Assembly: GCF_902703175.1 (NCBI RefSeq)
Contig: NZ_CACRYJ010000029.1
Span: 1-49,323, forward strand
DNA from: Occultella aeris
GTDB taxonomy: Bacteria; Actinomycetota; Actinomycetes; Actinomycetales; Beutenbergiaceae
Direction: 5' to 3'
Length of the DNA: 49,323 nucleotides
Each line of letters opens with the position of its first letter. Positions within the stretch are counted from its first letter, which is position 1. The notes below the pieces were generated by a model, which was not told the DNA's origin, searched no databases, and was given only the letters and a program-made list of their open reading frames with translations. Below, one piece after another: positions 34,216 through 41,425 of the stretch. The translations under genes were made by a program, and so were the position numbers.

Positions 34216-35460
34216 ATGAGCAGGTGGACCTCACGACGGCGCCGGACCTCGGCGTTGATCGCCGGGATCGGTGCCACGGCGCTGATCCTGAGCGCGTGCA
34301 GTGGCGGTGGCGACGAGGGCGACGACGACGGCGAGGGTGGCGACGACCCCATCCTGATCGGGATCTCGCTCCCGCTCACCGGTGACTTCGCCGAACCGGG
34401 CCAGGGCGTGCAGCGTGGCTACGAGCTCTGGGCGGAGACGGTCAACGCGAACGGCGGCCTCCTCGGGCGCCAGATCGAGCTGAAGATCGTGGACGACCAG
34501 TCCAACGCGGACCGGGTCGTCGCCGACTACGAGGCGTTGATCACCCAGGACGAGGTCGACCTCGTGATCGGTCCGTTCTCGAGCCGCCTCGTGCTCGCCT
34601 CGGCCCGCGTGGTCGACGAGTACGGGATGCTCTTCGTCGAGCCCGCCGGTGCCGCCGCGAACATCTTCGAGGCGGGCTACGGCAACCTCTTCTACGCGGC
34701 GCCGGCGATCGCCGACGACCACTACAACTACCTCTTCGACTACATCATGGAGATGCCCGAGGACGAACGTCCGCAGACGGCCTCGTACGCCACGATGGAC
34801 GACCCCCTCGCCCAGGGCGCAGCCTACGGCCTCAAGGACAAGCTCGAGGAGGCCGGCATCACCACGCTCGTCGACGAGGTGTACCCGCCGAACACCACCG
34901 ACTTCTCCGGGATCGCCGCGGCGCTGGCCGAGGCCGATGCGGACCTGATGGTCGGCGGCACGCAGTACCAGGACGGTGTGAACATGATCGTCGCGGTGCA
35001 GCAGCTGAACTACCAGCCGCGGATGGCCGCGTTCACCACGGCGCCGACGCTGCCGGAGTTCGTGGACGCTCTCGGTGCTGGCGTGGAGGGCGTGCTCGCC
35101 CCCACCGGATATTCCCCGACGGCGGACTACGCGGGCAACGCCGAGTTCGTCGAGGCGATCGCGGAGCTGTACGACCGCGAGCCCAGCGAGGACGAGGCGA
35201 ACGCCTACACGGCCGGGCAGGTGGTCCAGGCCGCGGTCGAGGCGGTCGGGTGCGCCGAGCAGGGCGAGTGCCAGCAGGAACTGATCGACTGGCTGCACGC
35301 CAACACCGTGCCGACCGTGGTCGGTGACCTCGCCTGGGACGAGGCGGGACGCCCGAACGGCGCCCACTTCATCCAGCAGTACGTGGCCGGCCAGCCGGAG
35401 ATCGTGCTGCCGGCCGACCAGGCCACGGCCGAGTTCATCAACATCAAGCCGGAATGGTGA
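34216..35460 (+). CDS. branched-chain amino acid-type ABC transporter substrate-binding lipoprotein
   Basis: A 414-residue type I periplasmic binding protein (LivJ/AmiC/UrtA superfamily) with lipoprotein signal and lipobox ILSAC. Mature protein begins with an acidic linker, then ILIGISLPLTGDFAEPGQGVQRGYELWAE, GGLLGRQIELKIVDDQSNADR and DLVIGPFSSRLVLA, typical of this superfamily. The ATG at 34216 is preferred over an earlier in-frame ATG because AGGAGG lies just upstream and it begins the signal peptide. Members bind amino acids, amides, urea or aromatic acids; the ligand here is unknown and may be the substrate of the M24 pathway. Confidence 0.92.
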   Translation: MSRWTSRRRRTSALIAGIGATALILSACSGGGDEGDDDGEGGDDPILIGISLPLTGDFAEPGQGVQRGYELWAETVNANGGLLGRQIELKIVDDQSNADRVVADYEALITQDEVDLVIGPFSSRLVLASARVVDEYGMLFVEPAGAAANIFEAGYGNLFYAAPAIADDHYNYLFDYIMEMPEDERPQTASYATMDDPLAQGAAYGLKDKLEEAGITTLVDEVYPPNTTDFSGIAAALAEADADLMVGGTQYQDGVNMIVAVQQLNYQPRMAAFTTAPTLPEFVDALGAGVEGVLAPTGYSPTADYAGNAEFVEAIAELYDREPSEDEANAYTAGQVVQAAVEAVGCAEQGECQQELIDWLHANTVPTVVGDLAWDEAGRPNGAHFIQQYVAGQPEIVLPADQATAEFINIKPEW

Positions 35461-35471
35461 CCTGAGGCCTC

Positions 35472-36350
35472 ATGTCGCTACTCGTCCAGAGCCTCATTCT
35501 CGGGATCCTGCTGGGTGGGCTCTATGCCCTGCTGGCCTCGGGACTGACGCTGTACTTCGGGGTGATGCGGGTGGTGCAGATCGCCCACTCCGCGTTCCTG
35601 ATCCTCGCGGCCTACCTGGCCTGGTTCTTCGCGACCAGGACCGGGTTGGACGCGCTCCTCTCGCTCGTGATCACGGTGCCGCTGTTCTTCGTCGTCGGAG
35701 TCGGCCTGCAGCGGCTGCTGATCACCCGGCTGAAGCCGGCCACGCTCACGATGATGTCGGTGCTGCTCACGTTCGCGATCGCGCTGATCATCGAGGGCAT
35801 GCTCGGGTTCGTGTTCACGGGCGTGCAGCGCCGGATCCACTTCAGCTACGGCTCGGCGAGCGTGCCCCTGTTCGGGGCCGAGGTGCCGGTGGTCAAGCTC
35901 GTCGCGTTCGCGCTGGCCGTGCTCGCGCTCGGAGCGTTGTGGCTGATACTGAAGAAGACCGGGTTCGGCCAGGCGCTGCGGGCCACGATCCAGAACAAGG
36001 AGGCGGCGCAGCTGGTCGGCATCAACACCGACCGTGTGGCCAGCTACGGCTTCGGGCTGGGACTGGCGACCGCTGCCGTCGGGGGTACCGCGCTGGCGAT
36101 GGACGCGACCATCTACCCGTCCCTGCACTGGCACTGGATCGGGCCGCTGATGGCAATCATCGTGGTCGGCGGCCTCGGGTCGGTGCCGGGAGCGGCGATC
36201 GCGGCGATGGTCCTCGGGATCTCGCAGTCGCTGCTGCAGATCCCGCTCGGGACCACCTGGGCGCAGACCGTGTTCTACGTGGCGCTGTTCGTGACGTTGA
36301 TGGTGCGCCCGCAGGGATTCTTCGGAGGTCGCCTTGCGCAACGCTTCTGA
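35472..36350 (+). CDS. branched-chain-type ABC transporter permease (LivH-like)
   Basis: A 292-residue LivH-family permease with about eight helices: LILGILLGGLYALLASGLTL at the start, the conserved FGQALRATIQNKEAAQLVGINTDRV cytoplasmic loop that meets the ATPase and ends with VALFVTLMVRPQGFFGG. It is 11 bases after the lipoprotein gene and overlaps the LivM-like gene by 17 bases. Confidence 0.94.
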   Translation: MSLLVQSLILGILLGGLYALLASGLTLYFGVMRVVQIAHSAFLILAAYLAWFFATRTGLDALLSLVITVPLFFVVGVGLQRLLITRLKPATLTMMSVLLTFAIALIIEGMLGFVFTGVQRRIHFSYGSASVPLFGAEVPVVKLVAFALAVLALGALWLILKKTGFGQALRATIQNKEAAQLVGINTDRVASYGFGLGLATAAVGGTALAMDATIYPSLHWHWIGPLMAIIVVGGLGSVPGAAIAAMVLGISQSLLQIPLGTTWAQTVFYVALFVTLMVRPQGFFGGRLAQRF

Positions 36351-37413
36351 GACGCTGGAACTCGAGCGCGCCCTGACCGGGGCCCGCTGGCTGACCGCGG
36401 CGAGGGTGATCGCCCTCCTGGCCCTCGCCGCGGTGCTGGTGGTGTTCCCGCAGACCACGAAGGTCGGGTACCTGCTCTCCACCGGCGTGGTGATCCTCAA
36501 CTACGCGGTGACCGCGACCGGCTGGAACTTCATGGGTGGGTTCACCGGGTACATCTCGCTCGGCCACGCCGCCTACTTCGGCCTCGGCGCCTACGGCACC
36601 GGGATCCTCGTGGTGAAGGCCGGTGTCTCGCCGTTCCTCGCCCTCGCCCTGGCGGCGCTGATCGTGGCGGTGATCGCGGTGCCCATCGGGATCGCGGCCC
36701 TGCGGGTGCGGGGAGCCTCGTTCGTGATCGTGACGATCGCGTTCGTGCTCATCCTGCTGCTGATGTTCCAGTCGATGGGGTCGATCACGGGCGGTTCCGG
36801 TGGGCTCTCGCTGCCGCGGCCGTTCCCGGACCTGATCCGCACCGACCACCACCGGACCTTCTACTACATCTATCTCGGCCTGCTCGCGGTGATGCTCCTC
36901 GCCTGGTGGGCCATCGACCGGTCCCGGTTCGGGATGGGTCTGAAGGCGGTCCGCGAGGACGAGGACAAGGCGCGCTCGCTCGGGGTGCCGACGACCGGCG
37001 CCAAGCTGGTCGCGTTCATCCTGTCCGCGTTCTTCACCGGTCTCGGCGGTGGGCTCTACGCGCTCTGGTTCGGTGACCTGGACCCGGTGTTCCAGTTCTC
37101 GATCATGATGGGCGCGTACATGGTGCTGATGTCGCTGCTCGGGGGCGTCCGGTCCCTGTTCGGCCCGCTCCTCGGCGCCCTGGTGGTCGGCATCGCGATC
37201 GAGTTCTTCAAGGCCCAGTACGGGGATACCCAGTTCCACCTGGTCGCGACCGGACTGCTGCTGGCCGTGGTGGTGCTGTTCATGCCGGAGGGTGTGATCC
37301 CGGCGGTGAAGGGCCTGTTCGCCCGGTTCGGGCCGCAGGCCTCCTCGATCCGGGAGATCAGCGCGGCGGACCTGGCCGCCGAGCGGGACGCCGAGGAGGC
37401 GAGCAAGCCATGA
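36334..37413 (+). CDS. branched-chain-type ABC transporter permease (LivM-like)
   Basis: A 359-residue LivM-family permease: NFMGGFTGYISLGHAAYFGLGAYG, the RFGMGLKAVREDEDKARSLGVP ATPase-contact loop, and LLGGVRSLFGPLLGALVVG. The start is TTG with GGAGG 6 bases upstream; no better codon exists nearby, so rare TTG initiation is real here. It overlaps both neighbours, livH-like by 17 bases and livG-like by 4 bases. Confidence 0.93.
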   Translation: MRNASETLELERALTGARWLTAARVIALLALAAVLVVFPQTTKVGYLLSTGVVILNYAVTATGWNFMGGFTGYISLGHAAYFGLGAYGTGILVVKAGVSPFLALALAALIVAVIAVPIGIAALRVRGASFVIVTIAFVLILLLMFQSMGSITGGSGGLSLPRPFPDLIRTDHHRTFYYIYLGLLAVMLLAWWAIDRSRFGMGLKAVREDEDKARSLGVPTTGAKLVAFILSAFFTGLGGGLYALWFGDLDPVFQFSIMMGAYMVLMSLLGGVRSLFGPLLGALVVGIAIEFFKAQYGDTQFHLVATGLLLAVVVLFMPEGVIPAVKGLFARFGPQASSIREISAADLAAERDAEEASKP

Positions 37414-38144
37414 CCGTCACTCTCGAGGTCGCGAACCTGAGCAAGTCCTTCGGCGGCGTGCACGCCGTGGTCGACGCCAGCGTGTCCTTCCAGCCCGGCA
37501 AGGTGAACGCCATCATCGGGCCGAACGGCTCCGGCAAGACCACCTTCTTCAACTGTGTGACCGGGATGATCCGCGCCGATGCCGGCACGGTGACGCTGGC
37601 CGGCCACGACGTGACCAGATCGTCCCCGGACCGGATCGCCCGGCTCGGACTCGGCCGCAGTTTCCAGGTGTGCCGGATCTTCCCGCGGATGACCGTGCTG
37701 GAAAACCTGCTCGTCGCGGTGAAGAACCCCTCCCTGACCGGCGCCCTGGGCTCCGCGAAGAACCCGACGGCGATCGCGGCGGCCCGGGTGTGGCTGCGGC
37801 GGGTCGGCATCGATCACCTCGAGCACGCCGAGGCGCGCAACCTCTCCTACGGGCAGCAGAAGCTGCTGGAGCTCGCGGGCGTCCTGATGGGCGACCCCGA
37901 GATCATCATGCTGGACGAGCCCGCCGGTGGCGTGAACCCCGCCCTCATCGGGCGGATCTCGGCACTGATCCGGGAGCTGAATGCCGAGGGGCGCACCTTC
38001 GTGGTCGTCGAACACAACATGGAGCTGGTGATGAGCCTGTCCGATCACGTGGTTGTCTTCGACCGAGGCCGGCCGATCGCCGAGGGCGACCCGGCCCACG
38101 TCCAGGCGGACCCGCGAGTGCTGGAGGCCTACCTTGGCGTCTGA
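37410..38144 (+). CDS. ABC transporter ATP-binding protein (LivG-like)
   Basis: A 244-residue ATPase. Walker A GPNGSGKTTFFNCVTG, signature LSYGQQKLLELAGVLMG, Walker B IIMLDEPAGGVNP and the switch His in FVVVEHNMELVM are all intact. The gap before the signature and the 'AGGVNP' stretch are typical of LivG rather than LivF. The ATG overlaps the LivM-like stop (ATGA). Confidence 0.94.
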   Translation: MTVTLEVANLSKSFGGVHAVVDASVSFQPGKVNAIIGPNGSGKTTFFNCVTGMIRADAGTVTLAGHDVTRSSPDRIARLGLGRSFQVCRIFPRMTVLENLLVAVKNPSLTGALGSAKNPTAIAAARVWLRRVGIDHLEHAEARNLSYGQQKLLELAGVLMGDPEIIMLDEPAGGVNPALIGRISALIRELNAEGRTFVVVEHNMELVMSLSDHVVVFDRGRPIAEGDPAHVQADPRVLEAYLGV

Positions 38145-38934
38145 ACAGCCCACGTCGCCGGCACCAGAGCCTGGGTCCGGGACCACGCGTGCGACCGGGG
38201 CCGCGAACCTGCTCGAGCTGAACGGGATCGAGGCCGGGTACGGCCGCGCCGCCCTCGTCCTGCGCGGCCTGACGGTCAAGGTCCCACCGCGCACGATCGT
38301 GTGCCTCGTCGGGCCGAACGGCGCCGGCAAGTCCACCGTGCTGCGGGTCGCGAGCGGCATGCTCACCCCGCGCGCCGGACAGGTCCTGGTCGACGGCGTC
38401 GACGTCACCCGGCAAGGGCCCCAGGAGCGGCTCGCCAGTGGCCTGGCCCATGTGCTCCAGGGACACAGTGTGTTCCCCGAGATGACGGTCGAGGAGAACA
38501 TCCGCCTCGGTGCCTACTCGGTCAAGGACCGGGCTCTGATCGCGGAGCGGACCGCGTTCGTGAAGGACCTGTTCCCCGTGGTGGGGGAGCGGTGGTCCTC
38601 GCTCGCGGGGCTGCTCTCCGGCGGCCAGCAGAAGCAGGTGGAGTTCGCCCGCTCGCTCATGGTGGACCCGAAGGTGGTGTTGCTCGACGAGCCGTCGATG
38701 GGCCTGGACCCGAAGACGACCGCAGCCGTGTTCGAGCAGATCGTCACGATGCGTGATGCGGGTACCGCGGTGCTGCTGGTCGAGCAGAACGCCCGGCGGG
38801 CCCTGGAGACGGCGGACATCGGCTGTGTGCTCGACCTCGGCCGGCTGCACATCACCGGTCCGGCCGCGGACCTGCTCGCGGACCCGGAGCTGTCCGCCTT
38901 GTATCTGGGCGGGCGCCCGCACGAGCGGACGTAG
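38134..38934 (+). CDS. ABC transporter ATP-binding protein (LivF-like)
   Basis: A 266-residue ATPase with Walker A GPNGAGKSTVLRVASG, signature LLSGGQQKQVEFARSLM, Walker B VVLLDEPSMGLDPK and VLLVEQNARRALETAD. It starts at a TTG with GGAGG 6 bases upstream, overlapping the livG-like end by 11 bases; an N-terminal Pro/Gly-rich tail of ~30 residues precedes the ATPase fold. With LivG it powers the transporter. Confidence 0.93.
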   Translation: MASEQPTSPAPEPGSGTTRATGAANLLELNGIEAGYGRAALVLRGLTVKVPPRTIVCLVGPNGAGKSTVLRVASGMLTPRAGQVLVDGVDVTRQGPQERLASGLAHVLQGHSVFPEMTVEENIRLGAYSVKDRALIAERTAFVKDLFPVVGERWSSLAGLLSGGQQKQVEFARSLMVDPKVVLLDEPSMGLDPKTTAAVFEQIVTMRDAGTAVLLVEQNARRALETADIGCVLDLGRLHITGPAADLLADPELSALYLGGRPHERT

Positions 38935-38980
38935 CCTGCGAACGTTGACGGCCCGCTCCGAGGATTGCTTGACTCGGTCG

Positions 38981-39379
38981 ATGAGCGTGAGTCAGATCAA
39001 CCTTGTGGTCTCGGACCTTGAGCGCAGTCGCGCCTTCTACGAGGCCGTGGGCTGCCGGCTACGACCGATCATGTTGCCGGGCAACGAGGCACCGGGCGCC
39101 TGGGCGGCGACGACCGGCTTCGCTCCGGTCTGCCTGCACGGGACGGAGTTCGCTGCCTGGTGGGATTCTTCCGCTCCTGCCGCAGCGGCGGGCTCTGCCA
39201 CGCTCGACGTCACCATCGATGCCAGGCCCGGTGCGGTGGCGTTCGTCGAGACCATCAGGTCGCACGGAGGTCGAGTGGTCCAGGAACTCGCCGACATGCC
39301 CTGGGGGCAGTCGTATGCGGTCGTGGCAGACCCCGATGGCTATCGGTGGGGAATCAGATCCGCCCTGTCGACCGAGTGA
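38981..39379 (+). CDS. VOC-superfamily (glyoxalase/bleomycin-resistance fold) protein
   Basis: A 132-residue VOC protein with one beta-alpha-beta-beta-beta pair: INLVVSDLERSRAFYEAVG at the start and AVVADPDGYRWGI at the end. The usual metal-binding first His is not evident (N-L-V-V instead of x-H-x-x), and no final Glu stands at the canonical place, so it may bind a ligand without metal catalysis. The ATG at 38981 lacks a strong ribosome binding site; a TTG at 38969 with GAGGA upstream is an alternative. It lies 46 bases after the ABC operon and could be its last gene. Confidence 0.8.
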   Translation: MSVSQINLVVSDLERSRAFYEAVGCRLRPIMLPGNEAPGAWAATTGFAPVCLHGTEFAAWWDSSAPAAAAGSATLDVTIDARPGAVAFVETIRSHGGRVVQELADMPWGQSYAVVADPDGYRWGIRSALSTE

Positions 39380-39407
39380 CGGCTCTGCGCCGACTCGACT
39401 GGCGGCG

Positions 39408-39425
39408 GCTCAGCCCTTGCTGAGC
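39408..39425. terminator. small hairpin between convergent VOC and methyltransferase genes
   Basis: GCTCAGC (39408-39414), loop CCTT, GCTGAGC (39419-39425). Stem is only 7 pairs and includes the methyltransferase stop codon, so its role as a terminator is tentative. Confidence 0.35.
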
Positions 39426-40015
39426 ACCGCCACGACGAAGTCCGAGTCCGGCGCGAACGGGCGCAGGTCCCACGTGGAGAACATGGTGTCCACAGTCAGC
39501 CCGGCGGTCGCGGCGTCGGCGAGGAACGTCTCGAACTCATAGCCTCGCCCGGCGCCGAAACCGACCACGGCACGACCGCCGTCGTTCAGGTGCTCGCGGA
39601 ACCGGCGCAGCACCTCCACCTCCGTGCCCGTGGCGAGGAACGTCATCACGTTGCCCGCGCAGACGATCACGTCGAAGCCTTCGGCGACCCCCGCCGTCGG
39701 GAGGTCGAGTTCGGCGAGGTCGCCGACGAGCCACGTCGGGCCCGGGTGATCGGTCCGGGCGGCCTCGATGAGCACCTGGTCGACGTCCACGCCGACGACC
39801 TCGTGGCCGGCCCCGGCCAGGAAGGCGCCGACCCGGCCCGGCCCGCAGCCGGCGTCCAGGACCCGCGCCCCGCGCGGCAGCATGGCGTCGATCAGCCGCG
39901 CCTCACCGGCAAGGTCTGCGCCGTCCGCAGCCATGGTCCGGAACCGCTGCACGTACCAGTGCGAGTGCTCGGGGTTCTGGCTGACCTTCTGTTCCCACTT
40001 GCTCGGCGTGCGCAC
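39410..40015 (-). CDS. class I SAM-dependent methyltransferase
   Basis: A 201-residue methyltransferase of the class I Rossmann-like fold. Motif I ARVLDAGCGPGRVGAFLAGAG, the acidic post-I strand VVGVDVDQVLIEAA, motif II-like FDVIVCAGNVMTFL are clear. The start is GTG, 3 bases after the gntR stop, so it is translated from the same message. Substrate unknown; similar proteins often methylate small molecules. Confidence 0.88.
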   Translation of the reverse strand: MRTPSKWEQKVSQNPEHSHWYVQRFRTMAADGADLAGEARLIDAMLPRGARVLDAGCGPGRVGAFLAGAGHEVVGVDVDQVLIEAARTDHPGPTWLVGDLAELDLPTAGVAEGFDVIVCAGNVMTFLATGTEVEVLRRFREHLNDGGRAVVGFGAGRGYEFETFLADAATAGLTVDTMFSTWDLRPFAPDSDFVVAVLSKG

Positions 40016-40018
40016 GCC

Positions 40019-40681
40019 TCATGCTACGTCGAAGAGCTCCGGGTGCTCGGCCAGCGCCTTGCGGGTCCGGCGGATGTGCAGGGCCGCCAGCGCCTCGGCG
40101 TCCTGGGGGTCGCGGCGGCTGATCGCGTCGACCATCAGGTGGTGCTCGTGATGGGTGAGGTGGCTGTGTTGGATGTCCACGTGGATGGCGAACGCCCGCC
40201 GGTAGTGCTGGGTGGTGTTCCAGAGCCGGCGGACCTGGGCCGCGAGCGACTCCGAGACCGCGCCACTGAAGGACAGCATGTGGAACTGCCGGTCCAGCAC
40301 CAGGAACGTCTCCAGGTCCGCGAACTCCATGGCGTCGGCGAGCCGGTCCAGCTCGGACACGGCGGGCTCGGTCAAGGACGGGATGGACTCCGCCAGCAGC
40401 AGCGGCTCCAGACGCTCGCGGATCAGGTACGCCTCGGTGCACTCGGTCAGGCTCAGCCTGGCGACCCATGCGCCGGTGTTCGCGACCAGGCGCACCAGAC
40501 CCTCGGCCTCGAGCAGTCGCAGGGCCTCGCGGACCGGGAGCCGGCTCGCCCCGAACCTCTCGGCGAGGTCCTCCTGGCGGATCCGTGCGCCCGGTTCGAG
40601 GTCGCCGGCCAGGATCTGTGCGCGCAGGCCCGCGACGATGCGCTGGGACGCGAGGGCGTCCGCCCGTGGGATGCTCGCCAC
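40019..40681 (-). CDS. GntR-family regulator, FadR/FCD subfamily
   Basis: A 220-residue regulator: winged helix IVAGLRAQILAGDLEPGARI, QEDLAERFGASRLPVREALRLLEAEGLV, then an all-helical FCD effector domain whose likely metal ligands include His in LDRQFHMLSF and HEHHLMVDAI. These FCD proteins bind small carboxylates. The start is a GTG preceded by GAAGGGAG. It is between a VOC gene and a methyltransferase gene on the same strand; the E1-E2 genes diverge from this unit, and palindromes at 41297 and 41356 are probable targets. Confidence 0.93.
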   Translation of the reverse strand: MASIPRADALASQRIVAGLRAQILAGDLEPGARIRQEDLAERFGASRLPVREALRLLEAEGLVRLVANTGAWVARLSLTECTEAYLIRERLEPLLLAESIPSLTEPAVSELDRLADAMEFADLETFLVLDRQFHMLSFSGAVSESLAAQVRRLWNTTQHYRRAFAIHVDIQHSHLTHHEHHLMVDAISRRDPQDAEALAALHIRRTRKALAEHPELFDVA

Positions 40682-40726
40682 GCCGCTCCCTTCTCGGTGC
40701 TGCTCGGTCGGCCCGGTCCGATCGGG

Positions 40727-41254
40727 TCAGTCGTTCGGATGTGCCGGGTGCCAAAGTAGCGTCGTCGCCGACTTTTCGTACTCCTTGCCGTTCGGGTAGC
40801 TCACGAGTTCGAACTGCATGTCCCAGGGGGACAGGAAGTAGACCCAGCGCTGCCCGGTGTTGTGTCGCGAGCTCGCGGTCGGCTCGCCGAGCACCCGGAT
40901 GCCCTGCTCGCGCAGGTAGGCGACAGCGGCGTCCAGGTCCTCGACGTAGAACGCGAGGTGGTGCCCGCCGATGTCGCTGTTGCGGGGTTGCGGTGCCGCC
41001 GGGGTGGGCGGGTCGTAGGAGAAGACCTCGAAGTTCGGCCCGGTGCGGCACCGGAAGAACCGGTTCTCGCGCATGACGGTGCGTGGCTCCACGTTCAGGT
41101 GGTCGGCCATCCAGTCGCCGTCGGGGTCCTCGAACGGGCCGAGCGAGTAGAGCCACTCGCAGCCGATCACGTCCACGAAGAACCGGGTGGCCTCGTCCAG
41201 ATCCGGGACGGTGAAGCCGACGTGCTCGGTGCCGACGAGCCCGGGTAGTGCCAT
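40727..41254 (-). CDS. VOC-superfamily protein, likely metal-dependent
   Basis: A 175-residue glyoxalase/dioxygenase-fold protein. Candidate metal ligands are present: His in GTEHVGFTVPDL, His in IGGHHLAFYVEDL and Glu in DMQFELVSYPNG. This places it near lactoylglutathione-lyase/extradiol-dioxygenase-type enzymes, but no substrate can be named. The ATG has GGAGG upstream. It heads the VOC-gntR-methyltransferase unit, divergent from the E1-E2 operon. Confidence 0.85.
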   Translation of the reverse strand: MALPGLVGTEHVGFTVPDLDEATRFFVDVIGCEWLYSLGPFEDPDGDWMADHLNVEPRTVMRENRFFRCRTGPNFEVFSYDPPTPAAPQPRNSDIGGHHLAFYVEDLDAAVAYLREQGIRVLGEPTASSRHNTGQRWVYFLSPWDMQFELVSYPNGKEYEKSATTLLWHPAHPND

Positions 41255-41296
41255 GGGAGCCTCCTGTCCACACTGAGAGCGCTAGTTCGCCCAAAT

Positions 41297-41306
41297 GTAT
41301 CCATAC
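41297..41306. promoter_or_regulatory. short palindrome in the VOC/E1 divergent region
   Basis: GTATCCATAC, arms GTAT and ATAC, 43 bases upstream of the VOC ATG. It shares the ATCCA core with the longer palindrome at 41356. A candidate GntR half of a two-site region; support is weak. Confidence 0.35.
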
Positions 41307-41355
41307 GAAACACAACTGGCTAGGTTTGCGTAACATCCGCCGTCGTTCATCTTGT

Positions 41356-41369
41356 TATTGGATCCAATA
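41356..41369. promoter_or_regulatory. perfect 14-base palindrome, candidate GntR operator
   Basis: TATTGGATCCAATA is a perfect dyad, AT-rich against the background, 57 bases upstream of the E1 ATG and within the 171-base divergent region. Size and placement suit a FadR-type GntR dimer. Confidence 0.6.
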
Positions 41370-41425
41370 GGGCCATATCCTGAGGCAGCTCACTCGTTCA
41401 ACGCCGCCGTCGAAGGAGAACTGCG

